NCBI GenBank assembly: GCA_964613665.1
Contig: CAZTIG010000068.1
Span: 1 to 20,121, forward strand
Direction: 5' to 3'
From: CAZQFV01 sp964613665
GTDB taxonomy: Bacteria; Chloroflexota; Chloroflexia; DTKN01
Length of the DNA stretch: 20,121 nt
Shown here: one piece after another, positions 7,331 to 14,808 of the stretch
Position numbering within the stretch: position 1 is the first letter of the stretch
Layout of the letters: every line of letters starts with the position of its first letter
Notes under the pieces: generated by a model
Told to the model about the DNA's origin: nothing
What the model saw: the letters and a program-made list of their open reading frames with translations, nothing else
The model's database searches: none
Position numbers and translations under genes: made by a program

Positions 7331-8170
7331 ATGAACAGCACAAGCCTCATCAAGCAGCATCCATTGGCGGCGTTTCTTGGTATCACTTTCGTTTTTACGT
7401 GGGTTTTGATATCTGTGATCGTAGTCTCTATGCCAGCAGGAATCGATCCGACTGAAATGCCTCCTTACTTCTTTTTGTTGGCGTTTTTGGCAGGGTTTGG
7501 CCCCAGCCTGGCGGGTATCATTGTGACGCGTGTCACTGGTGGGAAAGGGAGTGTTCGGGCGTTACTTGCCCGGCTAGGGCAGTGGAGGGTCAACATCGGC
7601 TGGTACGCTGTTGCGCTGCTCATATCCCCTCTTGTATCTATTGCCACACTTGTTTTTCAGGCAGCGTTGGGTAAGCCAGTATCAATGGGTGACATTGCTG
7701 GCCGTGTAGCGATAGGGCTTATTTGGCCAATCTTCTCCAGCTTGGGAGAGGAGTTTGGCTGGCGTGGATTTGCCTTACCAAAACTTCAGGAACGGCACAA
7801 CGCTTTGATTGCGAGTCTCATCATTGGGATAGCCTGGGGAATGTGGCACTTGCCAATGAATTTTATCGGAATGCGACAGTATGGAGCACACTTCATTCCC
7901 ATTTTTATCGTCGCTGGCCCTCTTCTTATGACAGCGCAGGCTATACTTATGACTTGGGTTTACAACAACACGAAGGGGAGCATATTGCTGATGGTCCTTT
8001 TCCACGCTAGCATTACGTCCAGTGCCATCATACTTTCTGCGCCGTCACTGTCAGCTATGGACAGTTTATGGAACGCTGTATTCTCCACTGTGCTCTACTG
8101 GCTTATTGCCATAATCGTCGTCACCACAGCAGGAGCCAAACGACTGGCACGGGAATCTCAAGGAGTCTAG
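7331..8170 (+). CDS. CPBP-family intramembrane glutamic protease
   Basis: A 279-residue protein with seven or eight hydrophobic segments. It carries the CPBP (CAAX protease/bacteriocin-processing, formerly abortive-infection) motifs: EEFGWRG (Glu140, Glu141, Arg145), then AWGMWHLPMNF (His173) and NTKGSILLMVLFHAS (Asn213, His225). These residues form the intramembrane active site in this family, which cleaves membrane proteins or peptides. In bacteria some members give immunity to self-made bacteriocins. The ribosome-binding site GAGGAGA precedes the ATG by 8 bases. It is alone in its cassette, read in the same direction as the other cassette genes, and is less GC-rich than the chromosome. The substrate is unknown. 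A protective or immunity role is a reasonable guess only. Confidence 0.88.
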   Translation: MNSTSLIKQHPLAAFLGITFVFTWVLISVIVVSMPAGIDPTEMPPYFFLLAFLAGFGPSLAGIIVTRVTGGKGSVRALLARLGQWRVNIGWYAVALLISPLVSIATLVFQAALGKPVSMGDIAGRVAIGLIWPIFSSLGEEFGWRGFALPKLQERHNALIASLIIGIAWGMWHLPMNFIGMRQYGAHFIPIFIVAGPLLMTAQAILMTWVYNNTKGSILLMVLFHASITSSAIILSAPSLSAMDSLWNAVFSTVLYWLIAIIVVTTAGAKRLARESQGV

Positions 8171-8209
8171 ACTCAGCCATACCCTGTGGTCTCAGCAGAT
8201 TCAGCGGCG

Positions 8210-8228
8210 GCCCAATTAGTAGTTAGGC
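8210..8228 (+). other. Degenerate cassette junction with core GTTAGGC
   Basis: GTTAGGC at 8222-8228 fits the attC R' consensus and lies between two cassette genes, 51 bp after one stop and 36 bp before the next start. No normal R'' box with facing arms can be found at the usual distance. The nearest candidate is GCCCAAT at 8210-8216, only 5 bases away. This looks like an attC whose hairpin body was lost, or a chance core motif. It is marked as a junction because of its position in the array. Confidence 0.4.
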
Positions 8229-8264
8229 GTCATCAGCTGTGCACAACCTAGGCGGGAACTCAGT

Positions 8265-8855
8265 ATGTGGGGATTCTTGAGTACTTGGCTCACGGGCTAT
8301 GTGAATCCGGCGAAGTTCATTGACCGACTTGCGGATAGGCCCGCACCTCAATGGGGTCTGTATGGTCAAACGCTTCGCGCGCTAATGGATTCGCTGCTAT
8401 TGCATCTGCCGTTGTCCCTAATGGGACGGATACCACCGACCCCATCTTACGTCTCGTTCATCGCTACGGAAACGTACTATGGCACATTGATCTGGCTTGC
8501 GCCAATTGTCTTCACGGCCCAGTGGCTCGTTGGAGGCAGTGTAATGCACGTGGCGCTTAGGCTGAGTGGCAGATCAAGTAATATCGATCAGATTCTGAAC
8601 GTCACGGGAATGGGAACGCTGGTCGTGGGAGCATTCTTGGTGGTGTGGGATTGGGTGTGGATTCTAGCGGGAGGCCCGAATCAGTATTGGTTGGGATGTA
8701 GCCATTTACTGATTGATTTGTGGGGTGTGGTCATCATAACGGTGGGGCTAAAGAAGCTGTTGCAAGTGCCACCCTGGCTTGGCTTGGGTGTGTACATGCT
8801 GGCGCTTGCGTTTAGTTTCCCTCTGGCGATAATGCTCATGCGGTCACCGTTATGA
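8265..8855 (+). CDS. Yip1-like multi-pass membrane protein
   Basis: The product has 196 residues with about five hydrophobic segments and short loops. The N-terminal stretch NPAKFIDRLADRPAPQWGLY resembles the start of the Yip1 domain (a conserved NP...F segment before the first membrane span), and the overall spacing of membrane helices fits that superfamily. The exact function of bacterial members is not known to me. The ATG at 8265 follows GGCGGGAA, a modest ribosome-binding site. The stop is 18 bp before attC site D, so this is the last gene of the cassette array. Composition is less GC-rich than the glycosyltransferase gene that follows. Assignment to Yip1 is tentative. Confidence 0.7.
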   Translation: MWGFLSTWLTGYVNPAKFIDRLADRPAPQWGLYGQTLRALMDSLLLHLPLSLMGRIPPTPSYVSFIATETYYGTLIWLAPIVFTAQWLVGGSVMHVALRLSGRSSNIDQILNVTGMGTLVVGAFLVVWDWVWILAGGPNQYWLGCSHLLIDLWGVVIITVGLKKLLQVPPWLGLGVYMLALAFSFPLAIMLMRSPL

Positions 8856-8873
8856 GGTTGTGATCTAGATGCC

Positions 8874-9001
8874 GCCTAACTTGCGGCTGCACCTGACGCG
8901 GCTATCATGCGCGGTTGTGAAGTTGGCTGGGCCTGCCGCCGAGGTCTGTCGCGGAGGCTCATCGCCAGAGCCGCCGCGCAGGTGAGCCGCCACCGTTATC
9001 C
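8874..9001 (+). other. attC: attC recombination site D, last site of the array
   Basis: R'' GCCTAAC (8874-8880; extended GCCGCCTAAC from 8871) is followed by arms GGCTGCACCTGACGCGGC and GCCGCGCAGGTGAGCC identical to those of site B, plus a closely similar interior. The right-hand box reads GTTATCC (8995-9001) instead of GTTRRRY. In integrons the bases after the cut in the last attC come from the original target, so this box reports the sequence of the insertion site. TTA at 8996-8998 is also the stop codon (TAA, minus strand) of the glycosyltransferase gene. Confidence 0.82.
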
Positions 9002-10207
9002 CTCCCTCGCCGCCTCCTCCAGCACCACCTCCAGCCGCTGGCAATGCCTCTCCCAGGAGAACTCCGCCACCACCCGCTCGCGGGCGCTCCGGCCCAGCGC
9101 CTGGGCCCGCGCGGGGTGGTCCAGCAACTCGCCGATGGCCGCCGCCAGCCCGGCCACGTCGCCCTCCGCCACCAGCAGCCCCTCCTGGCCCGGCCGCACG
9201 ATGCGGTCCAGCGGGGCGATGGCCGTGGTCACCACCGCCAGGCCCATGGCCATGTACTCAAAGACCTTCAGCGGCGACCAGAAGAAGCCGGCCGCCTGCA
9301 GCGCCGGGTGGTAGCGCGTCTGAAAGGGGGCCACCCCCACCTTGGCCAGCGCCAGGTACAGCGGCACCTGCTCGTAGGGGACGCTGCCGGCAAAGAGGAA
9401 ACGCTCGCCTTCTCCGCACGCGCGGCAGAGCGCCTCTACCGCCGGCCGCTGCGGCCCCTTGCCGACGAGCAGGAAGCGCACGTCCTCGCGTCCGGCCAGC
9501 AGCCGCGCCCCGGCCTGGACAAACTCCTGCGCCCCGTGCCAGGCGCGGAAACTGCCCACAAAGACCACGACCCGCGCTCCCTCCGGCAGCCCCAGCCGGC
9601 CGCGCAGCGCCGCGATCTCGGCCGCCCGCTCGGCGCGCACCTCCGGCCGGAAGCGCGCCGTGTTGGCACCCCAGGGGATCTCCACGATGCGCTCGCGCGG
9701 GATCTCCGCCGGCACGGTGGTGTGCAGCGGGGTGACGATGCGGCCGGCCCAACGGCACTGCGCCAGCGCCCAGCGCCGCAGCGGGCCGCCCAGCAGGTCG
9801 TCCAGGCGGCGCTTGCGTTCCCCCGGCGGGTCGACGATCAGGGCGTTGACCTCCAGCACGGAGGGCAACCCCAGCCGGTGCGCCCAGTACATCCCCGCCC
9901 CGGCAAAGTTGTAGTAGCGCTCCATGACCACGTCGGGCCGGAACGCGCGCACCAGCCGGCCGACGTGGGGAATCCCCAGGAAGGAGAGCCCCTTGGGGAT
10001 GTCCACGTAGGCCACCGGCACACCCTCGACCGTGTCCCGCCCGACGCGCAGGCAGGCCCGCAGCCCGCTCCAGCCGGCCCGGTGCGCCGCCACCACCTGC
10101 ACGGCGTGCCCACGCGCCAGCAGTCCGCGGGCCACCTCCAGGGTGTGGGTGGAGCCGCCGTAGTTGCCGGGGATGGGGATGCCCGCGGCGACGTAGAGGA
10201 TGCGCAT
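8996..10207 (-). CDS. GT4-family glycosyltransferase
   Basis: This 403-residue retaining glycosyltransferase of the GT-B fold transfers a sugar from a nucleotide donor to a glycan or lipid acceptor at the membrane face. The N-terminal domain begins MRILYVAAGIPIPGNYGGS, with the acceptor-side glycine loop and THTLEVARGLLARGH. The C-terminal domain has VVFVGSFRAWHG, LLVGKGP and the donor-binding segment SPLKVFEYMAMGLAVVTT. The usual first Glu of the EX7E motif is not in place, as in many relatives. The ATG at 10207 lies 5 bases beyond the stop of the upstream asparaginase gene, so it is the last gene of the operon. Its stop codon coincides with the right border of the cassette array. Specificity is unknown. 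Confidence 0.9.
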   Translation of the reverse strand: MRILYVAAGIPIPGNYGGSTHTLEVARGLLARGHAVQVVAAHRAGWSGLRACLRVGRDTVEGVPVAYVDIPKGLSFLGIPHVGRLVRAFRPDVVMERYYNFAGAGMYWAHRLGLPSVLEVNALIVDPPGERKRRLDDLLGGPLRRWALAQCRWAGRIVTPLHTTVPAEIPRERIVEIPWGANTARFRPEVRAERAAEIAALRGRLGLPEGARVVVFVGSFRAWHGAQEFVQAGARLLAGREDVRFLLVGKGPQRPAVEALCRACGEGERFLFAGSVPYEQVPLYLALAKVGVAPFQTRYHPALQAAGFFWSPLKVFEYMAMGLAVVTTAIAPLDRIVRPGQEGLLVAEGDVAGLAAAIGELLDHPARAQALGRSARERVVAEFSWERHCQRLEVVLEEAAREG

Positions 10208-10212
10208 CGGCG

Positions 10213-11169
10213 CTAGACCCCTTCCGAGTGCCGCCCCCAGCGCTTCTGGATCGGCACGTGGGTGCGCCGGACCTCCTCCGGCGCGCTCATCCCGTCGGTC
10301 ATGTAGATGTACGTCTTGTCGGCGACGCTGCTGAACCCGGCGTGCTGCCCGTGGCGGTCGATGGCCACCAGGTTCATGTCGCTGATATAGTCCCCGCCCA
10401 GGTCGTTCAGGTCGGCCATGGCCTGCCGGCCGGCCTCGGCAAGCGGCCGGCCCACCTTCAGGTAAAAGACCACGCTGTGGGCCGTGCTGGCGCGGATGGC
10501 CATCTCGCCCATGCCGGTGCAGGCCGCCGCCCCGTAGCGGTCGTCGGCATAGAGGCCGGCGCCGACGACCGGCGTGTCCCCCACCCGCCCCGGGTAGCGC
10601 AGGGGCCAGCCGGCCGTGCTCGTCCCCACGGCGATGTGGCCGGCGTCGTCGCGGGCGATCAGGTTGACCGTCCCGCGCGTCCGCTGCGGGTCGGTGGCCG
10701 CGATCACCTGCCGCCGCAGGTCGGGCTGCGCCGCCAGCCGGGCCAGGTTCTCCGCCGACATGGGCATCTGCATGCCCTTTTCCCAGACCTCGCGGACGAC
10801 CTCCTCCGTCAGCAGCTCGACCGGCTCCCAGCCCATCTCCCGCGCGAAGCGCGCCGCCCCCGCGCCCACCAGCAGGACGTGGGGCAGCTCCTGCAGCACC
10901 TGCCGGGCCACCGCGATGGGGTGGGGACAGCCCGGCAGCGCCGCCACCGCCCCGCTCTCCAGGGTGCGCCCGTCCATGATGGCGGCGTCCAGCTCCACCT
11001 GGCCCAGCAGGTTGGGGTAGCCGCCGTAGCCGACGGTGTGGTCGGCGGGGTTGGCCTCGACCAGGCGGATGCCGGCCTCGACCGCGTCCAGGACCGCCCC
11101 CCCGGCCCGCAGCACCTCCATCGCCGCCACCATGCCGACCCCGGCGTTCGTGCTGCCGACGAGGATCAT
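10213..11169 (-). CDS. Glycosylasparaginase / plant-type asparaginase (Ntn hydrolase)
   Basis: This family makes a precursor that cleaves itself before a Thr, which then acts as nucleophile to hydrolyse N4-(beta-GlcNAc)-asparagine, asparagine or isoaspartyl peptides. The 318-residue product has family landmarks throughout: AVEAGIRLVEANPADHTVGYGGYPN near the N-terminus, GTVNLIARDDAGHIAVGTST with predicted nucleophile Thr167, GRVGDTPVVGAGLYAD (194-209) and AACTGMGE. There is no signal peptide, so it acts in the cytoplasm. A strong ribosome-binding site (AGGAGG) precedes the ATG at 11169. The gap to the radical SAM gene is 18 bp. The layout of motifs favours glycosylasparaginase over bacterial type I/II asparaginase. 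Its presence in a sugar-transfer operon is unusual. Confidence 0.87.
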   Translation of the reverse strand: MILVGSTNAGVGMVAAMEVLRAGGAVLDAVEAGIRLVEANPADHTVGYGGYPNLLGQVELDAAIMDGRTLESGAVAALPGCPHPIAVARQVLQELPHVLLVGAGAARFAREMGWEPVELLTEEVVREVWEKGMQMPMSAENLARLAAQPDLRRQVIAATDPQRTRGTVNLIARDDAGHIAVGTSTAGWPLRYPGRVGDTPVVGAGLYADDRYGAAACTGMGEMAIRASTAHSVVFYLKVGRPLAEAGRQAMADLNDLGGDYISDMNLVAIDRHGQHAGFSSVADKTYIYMTDGMSAPEEVRRTHVPIQKRWGRHSEGV

Positions 11170-11187
11170 CGCTTGCCTCCTGAATAC

Positions 11188-12657
11188 CTAACCAAAGAGC
11201 CTGCGCCGCATGGCCATCGCCCATCGGTCCAGGGTGGCGCTGCCGCGGACCCAGTCGTACACCTTGTTGGCCGCATAGAAAAGTGTCACGGTGGTCCAGC
11301 GGGCGGAGAGAAAGGCGTCGAGGCCCCGCTCGACGAAGCGCGGCAGGCGCTGCGCCCAGCGGTAGAGCCGTGCCAGCAGGGGGAAGTAGCGCCGGATGAA
11401 TACGACGCGGTTGCGCTGCACCTTGTCGAAACCAAGCACGGTGTCGGTGGCATAGTCGCTGACGATGCGCCCGGTCAGGAGTCCCTGCTCCTGGCTGACC
11501 TGGTGCAGCCGGGTGCGCTGGTAGGGGTAGAAGATGGTCACGCGGGTGACGTCGGCGCGCACGGCGGCGTTCAGTTTGACCGTATCGAGCATCTGCTGCA
11601 CCGTCTCGCCGGGGAAGCCGACGATGTTAAAGGCAAAGACCTTCATTCCGGCCCGGTGGCACAGCGCAAAGGCGCGGACGATCTCCTCGCGGCCGAGCTG
11701 GCGGAGGAGGAGGCCGTTGCGCACCTCGTCGTTGCCGCTCTCGATGCCGAAGCGGACCTCGTCGCACCCGGCCTCCCGCAGCAGGCCCACCACCTCCTCG
11801 TCGGCCAGGTTGGGCCGCAGGTTGCAGGCAAAGGGCCGGCCGATCTCCTGGCGATAGGCCCGGGCGAACTCGCGGAACCACTCCCGGCGCAGCGGCAGGA
11901 TGTCGTCGTCGAAGACAAAGCGCCGCACAAAGGGGTAGTCGGCCAGCACCTGGCGCAGCTCGGCGATGACCAGCGCCACGCTGCGGAAGCGCACCGGCGG
12001 GCCCAGGCCGCGGTAGACCTGGCGCAGGGCCTCGTTGCAGCAGTAGGTGCAGCGGTAGGGGCAGCCGCGCGATACCATCATGGTGGCCTCGCCCAGGCGT
12101 TCGTGGTGCAGGTTGGGGTAGTCGTAGAGGGAGCGGGCCGGGAAGGGCAGCGTGTCCAGGTCGACCAGCGGGCGCAGCGGGCTGCGTTCCACCGAGCCGT
12201 CGGGCCGCTTCCACCACAGGTTGCGGATGCCTCCGGGAGCGTGCCCCGCCTGCAGCGCCGCGGCCAGCTCGACGATGGCCCCCTCGCCCTCGCCGACGCA
12301 GACCATGTCCACGCTGGGGATGGCCAGCGTCTCCTCCGGCACCAGCGTCGCGTGCACTCCGCCGGCGACGACCAGCACGTCCGGCCACCGGGCCTTGATC
12401 CAGCCGCTCCACTCCTGCAAAAAGGGCACCATGTTCGAGGTGATGGAGAAGCCGACCAGGCGCGGGCCGTCGCCCGGCAAGAGTGCTCCCAGCCGCTCCA
12501 GGAAGGCTTCGCGGGCGATGGGCTGGGTCACGTGCAGCAGGGCGGCCTCGTGGCCGGCCTGCTGGAGCACGGCCGCCAGGATGCCGATGCCGGAGTAGTA
12601 GTAGCCGCGCCAGGCGGCTCCCTCGAGCAGGTCGGGATAGATGAAGACGACTCTCAT
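11188..12657 (-). CDS. B12-binding-domain radical SAM protein
   Basis: A 489-residue enzyme of the cobalamin-dependent radical SAM class, which methylates or rearranges unactivated carbons. Residues 1-150 form the cobalamin-binding Rossmann domain (VVFIYPDLLEG, VGFSITSN, VVAGGVHATLVPEE). The radical SAM cluster motif is CPYRCTYC (Cys199, Cys203, Cys206), followed by FVFDDDILPL and the GIESG motif (RFGIESGNDEV). The C-terminal part has helices typical of the lipid- and pigment-modifying branch. The frame continues upstream, but the ATG at 12657 is chosen because the fold begins there and because it overlaps the methyltransferase stop as ATGA, pointing to coupled translation. The substrate is unknown. 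A glycolipid or natural-product target is inferred from the operon. Confidence 0.9.
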   Translation of the reverse strand: MRVVFIYPDLLEGAAWRGYYYSGIGILAAVLQQAGHEAALLHVTQPIAREAFLERLGALLPGDGPRLVGFSITSNMVPFLQEWSGWIKARWPDVLVVAGGVHATLVPEETLAIPSVDMVCVGEGEGAIVELAAALQAGHAPGGIRNLWWKRPDGSVERSPLRPLVDLDTLPFPARSLYDYPNLHHERLGEATMMVSRGCPYRCTYCCNEALRQVYRGLGPPVRFRSVALVIAELRQVLADYPFVRRFVFDDDILPLRREWFREFARAYRQEIGRPFACNLRPNLADEEVVGLLREAGCDEVRFGIESGNDEVRNGLLLRQLGREEIVRAFALCHRAGMKVFAFNIVGFPGETVQQMLDTVKLNAAVRADVTRVTIFYPYQRTRLHQVSQEQGLLTGRIVSDYATDTVLGFDKVQRNRVVFIRRYFPLLARLYRWAQRLPRFVERGLDAFLSARWTTVTLFYAANKVYDWVRGSATLDRWAMAMRRRLFG

Positions 12658-13703
12658 GGCCGCTCCAGCAGCAGGAAGTAGGACCCGGAGCGCAGCCGGC
12701 CGAAGAGGGCGATGTCCAGCCCCATCCACCACGTCAGCAGCCGGGCCGCCCAGTAGAGCGGCCCCCGGCGGGCGGCGCGCTCGCGCCAGGCAGTGCGCTG
12801 CCCCGCCGCCTGATCGCCGGCCGCCGCGTCCGCCGCGGCGGCGGAGCCGGGTCGCTGGCGGGCGGGACGCAGGAATAGCGGTGTCAACACGTGCTCCACG
12901 AAGGAGGTAAAGACGCTGTTCCAGAAGCGCACCTGGACGATCCGAAAGCCGCTGTTCTGTACGAGAGCGGTCAGCTCATCCAGGGTAGCGATGGCCTTGA
13001 CGTGGTCGGCCTTGCGCAGGGCGTCGCGGTCGGGGCCGGCCAGGCCACAGCGGCGCAGCCAGCGGCCCAGCCGCCGCCACAGGTCGACGAGGCCCTGCAG
13101 GCGGGATGGCTCGCGGGTGTTGGAGTAGATCAGCAGCCGGCCGCCGGGGCGCAGCAGGCGATGCAGTTCGGATAGGGTGGACTCCAGGTCGGTCCGGGTG
13201 AGGTGCTCGAAGACGTCGATGGAAAAGGCCTTGTCGAAGGAGCCGGCGGCAAAGGGCATCCGCCGGGCATCGCCCTGCACCAGGTCGATCTGTTCCAGGG
13301 CGGCGTCGGCGAAGAGGGTGGCCGGGTCCAGGCCGACCAACAGGTCCACGGCGGCGCGGTTCCACAGGGCGAACTTGCCGTTGCCGCAGCCGCAGTCGAG
13401 GACGCGGTCGGCCGGGCGCAGGCGCAGCAAGCGCCGCAGGACGCGTTGGCGCACGCCGGCCGCGAGCAGCGGCGGGCCGGCGGTGCGATAGTCCAGCGCG
13501 GCGGCGAAGGACTCGTCCGCGGCGACATACCCGGAGGTGCGGCCCAAGGCCTCCTGGCGGGGCATGAGGTCGATGTAGCCGGGCCGGTAGGGGTAGACCG
13601 CGGCGCACCGGGCGCAGCGCAGGGCGGCCCCCTCCGGTTGGAGCAGCCCTTCCTCCCGGCAAGCGGGGCAACGGACGATGGCCAGTAGCCGTGGGGAGAC
13701 CAT
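12654..13703 (-). CDS. SAM-dependent methyltransferase with N-terminal zinc ribbon
   Basis: A 349-residue protein, first gene of the four-gene operon. Residues 10-45 form a Trm112-like zinc ribbon (Cys12, Cys15, Cys30, Cys33; ending YPYRPGYIDLMP). The class I methyltransferase core follows: motif I VLDCGCGNGKFA (101-112), VGLDPATL, a post-motif VQGDARRMPFAAGSFDKAF and the HRLLRPGGRLLIYS strand. The C-terminal extension has hydrophobic stretches. Longer starts exist at 13745 and 13712, but the promoter puts transcription start near 13742, and only the ATG at 13703 has a well-spaced GAGG. Members of this type methylate sugars, lipids or natural products. The target here is unknown. Confidence 0.87.
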   Translation of the reverse strand: MVSPRLLAIVRCPACREEGLLQPEGAALRCARCAAVYPYRPGYIDLMPRQEALGRTSGYVAADESFAAALDYRTAGPPLLAAGVRQRVLRRLLRLRPADRVLDCGCGNGKFALWNRAAVDLLVGLDPATLFADAALEQIDLVQGDARRMPFAAGSFDKAFSIDVFEHLTRTDLESTLSELHRLLRPGGRLLIYSNTREPSRLQGLVDLWRRLGRWLRRCGLAGPDRDALRKADHVKAIATLDELTALVQNSGFRIVQVRFWNSVFTSFVEHVLTPLFLRPARQRPGSAAAADAAAGDQAAGQRTAWRERAARRGPLYWAARLLTWWMGLDIALFGRLRSGSYFLLLERP

Positions 13704-13748
13704 GCCAGGCATCCTCTGGAAGACGATCCCCGGAACCAAGGCCACCGT

Positions 13749-13777
13749 ATTGTACTATAGCCGCCGCGCGCGCGCAA
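13749..13777 (-). promoter_or_regulatory. Promoter of the methyltransferase-glycosyltransferase operon
   Basis: On the minus strand TTGCGC (13777-13772) and TACAAT (13754-13749) are 17 bp apart, with TATAGTACAATACGG around the -10. Transcription should begin near 13742, giving a leader of about 40 bases before the ATG at 13703. The boxes match those at 617-645 exactly, and those at 13947-13975 differ in one -35 base. Confidence 0.72.
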
Positions 13778-13946
13778 CCGGCTGACATCCCCTCAGTAAT
13801 CCCACGTGTGTCCTTGCGGCGGCCCCCAGACCCCCGGTGGCGAGCCAATCGGCTCCTCCGCGCCGGCCATTCCGGCCCGGCCCATCGGCGGGTCGGGCCG
13901 CCATTCGTGCCAGCAGGAGTTATGAGCGGATGTCAGAACCGGGGGT

Positions 13947-13975
13947 TTGCACCGCGGCGGCGGTTGTAGTACAAT
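13947..13975 (+). promoter_or_regulatory. Promoter of the HNH nuclease gene
   Basis: TTGCAC (13947-13952) and TACAAT (13970-13975) are spaced by 17 bp. The surrounding GTAGTACAATACGGG resembles the other two promoters. It stands 83 bp before the ATG at 14059 and diverges from the operon promoter at 13749-13777. The 169 bases between the two promoters hold no gene or other signal that I can see. Confidence 0.72.
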
Positions 13976-14058
13976 ACGGGCGGCCCCGCGCCCGGGCGGA
14001 CGGCGGTGCCGCGGCGCCGCCGGGGAGGCCGGGGGTGGCGGGGACCGGAGGTCGTTCC

Positions 14059-14571
14059 ATGGAGCAGGTCCTGGTCCTAAATCAGAACTTTGAGCCGCTC
14101 AACATCTGCAATCTGCGGCGCGCCCTGGTCCTGGTCTACTGCGGCAAGGCCGAGGTCCTGGTCAACAACCACCGCCTGATCCAGACCGTCACCTGCTCTC
14201 TGGAGTGCCCCTCCGTGATCCGGCTGCAGCGGCTGGTGCGCCGGCCTCTGCCCATGGTACGGCTGACCCGCCGGGAGGTCTTTCGTCGCGACGGTTACAC
14301 CTGCCAGTACTGCGGCCAGCGTACTGCCCACCCGACGCTGGACCACGTGGTCCCGCGCCACCGTGGCGGCAGGCACACCTGGGAGAACCTGGTGACGGCG
14401 TGTACCCGCTGCAACCACCGCAAGGGTGGCCGCCCGCTGGAAGAGGCCGGGATGCGCCTGCTGCGGTCGCCGGCCCGCCCGTCCTCTTCCCCTTACTATT
14501 TCCTCGAGGGGTGGCGGCAGCGGTCTCCCGTGGAGTGGTGGCCCTTCCTGCCGACCCACTTGCGGCCCTGA
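14059..14571 (+). CDS. HNH endonuclease family protein
   Basis: A 170-residue soluble protein. The N-terminal 65 residues (VLVLNQNFEPLNICNLRRAL...) match the leader domain of a widespread stand-alone HNH family. The HNH fold follows: FRRDGYTCQYCG (Cys82, Cys85), LDHVVPRHRGG (Asp95, His96), ENLVTACTRCNHRKGGR (Asn110, Cys115, Cys118). The two Cys pairs bind structural zinc, and the His and Asn residues build the beta-beta-alpha metal active site that cuts DNA. Its biological role is not known. Such genes are often single and not part of restriction loci, as here. The upstream in-frame region has no ribosome-binding site. ATG 14059 follows GGAGG at a suitable distance and fits the promoter at 13947-13975. 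Confidence 0.88.
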   Translation: MEQVLVLNQNFEPLNICNLRRALVLVYCGKAEVLVNNHRLIQTVTCSLECPSVIRLQRLVRRPLPMVRLTRREVFRRDGYTCQYCGQRTAHPTLDHVVPRHRGGRHTWENLVTACTRCNHRKGGRPLEEAGMRLLRSPARPSSSPYYFLEGWRQRSPVEWWPFLPTHLRP

Positions 14572-14575
14572 GAGC

Positions 14576-14704
14576 CTATCGCGGATCGACCACCAAGCCG
14601 CAGAGGCATCCAGATGGACCAATCACCAAGGCACGAGTACACCGAGAGAATCCTGTGAAGGGCCCTTTTCGACATGGTGCCTTGGTGCCTTTGGTTCGAG
14701 ATAG
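14576..14704. repeat. MITE-like palindromic repeat, copy 1
   Basis: A ~129-bp element starts CTATCGCGGATCGACCACC and ends GGTTCGAGATAG. Inside are CACCAAGGCACGAG on the left and CATGGTGCCTTGGTGCC on the right, which pair, so the whole folds as a long imperfect hairpin. It aligns end to end with the element at 16925-17058. It begins 4 bp after the HNH stop codon and could act as a transcript end. It codes for nothing. Confidence 0.75.
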
Positions 14705-14771
14705 TCGCCACGAGGATCGTGTGAAGAAGCTTCTTCCCATGGTGTCTTGGTGCCTTCGTGGTTCGAGATAG
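14705..14771. repeat. Partial tandem copy of the MITE-like repeat
   Basis: This segment repeats the right half of the preceding copy: CATGGTGTCTTGGTGCC at 14738 through GGTTCGAGATAG at 14771. The part before it (GTGAAGAAGCTTCTTC) corresponds to GTGAAGGGCCCTTTTC in copy 1. Both keep a self-complementary core despite different bases (AAGAAGCTTCTT against AAGGGCCCTT). It fills the gap before the coiled-coil gene. Confidence 0.65.
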
Positions 14772-14808
14772 ATGCGGCCACCAGCCGCTCTCCATTCTGG
14801 GGGGACCT

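Noticed and set aside
8996..11224. Single 742-residue fusion of glycosyltransferase and an upstream frame
   Set aside because: The upstream part is a shadow of the asparaginase gene. The glycosyltransferase fold starts at the ATG at 10207 (minus).
10228..12681. 817-residue plus-strand open frame across the operon
   Set aside because: It lies opposite two well-supported genes with recognisable motifs. It has no domain or ribosome-binding site and is a GC-driven shadow.
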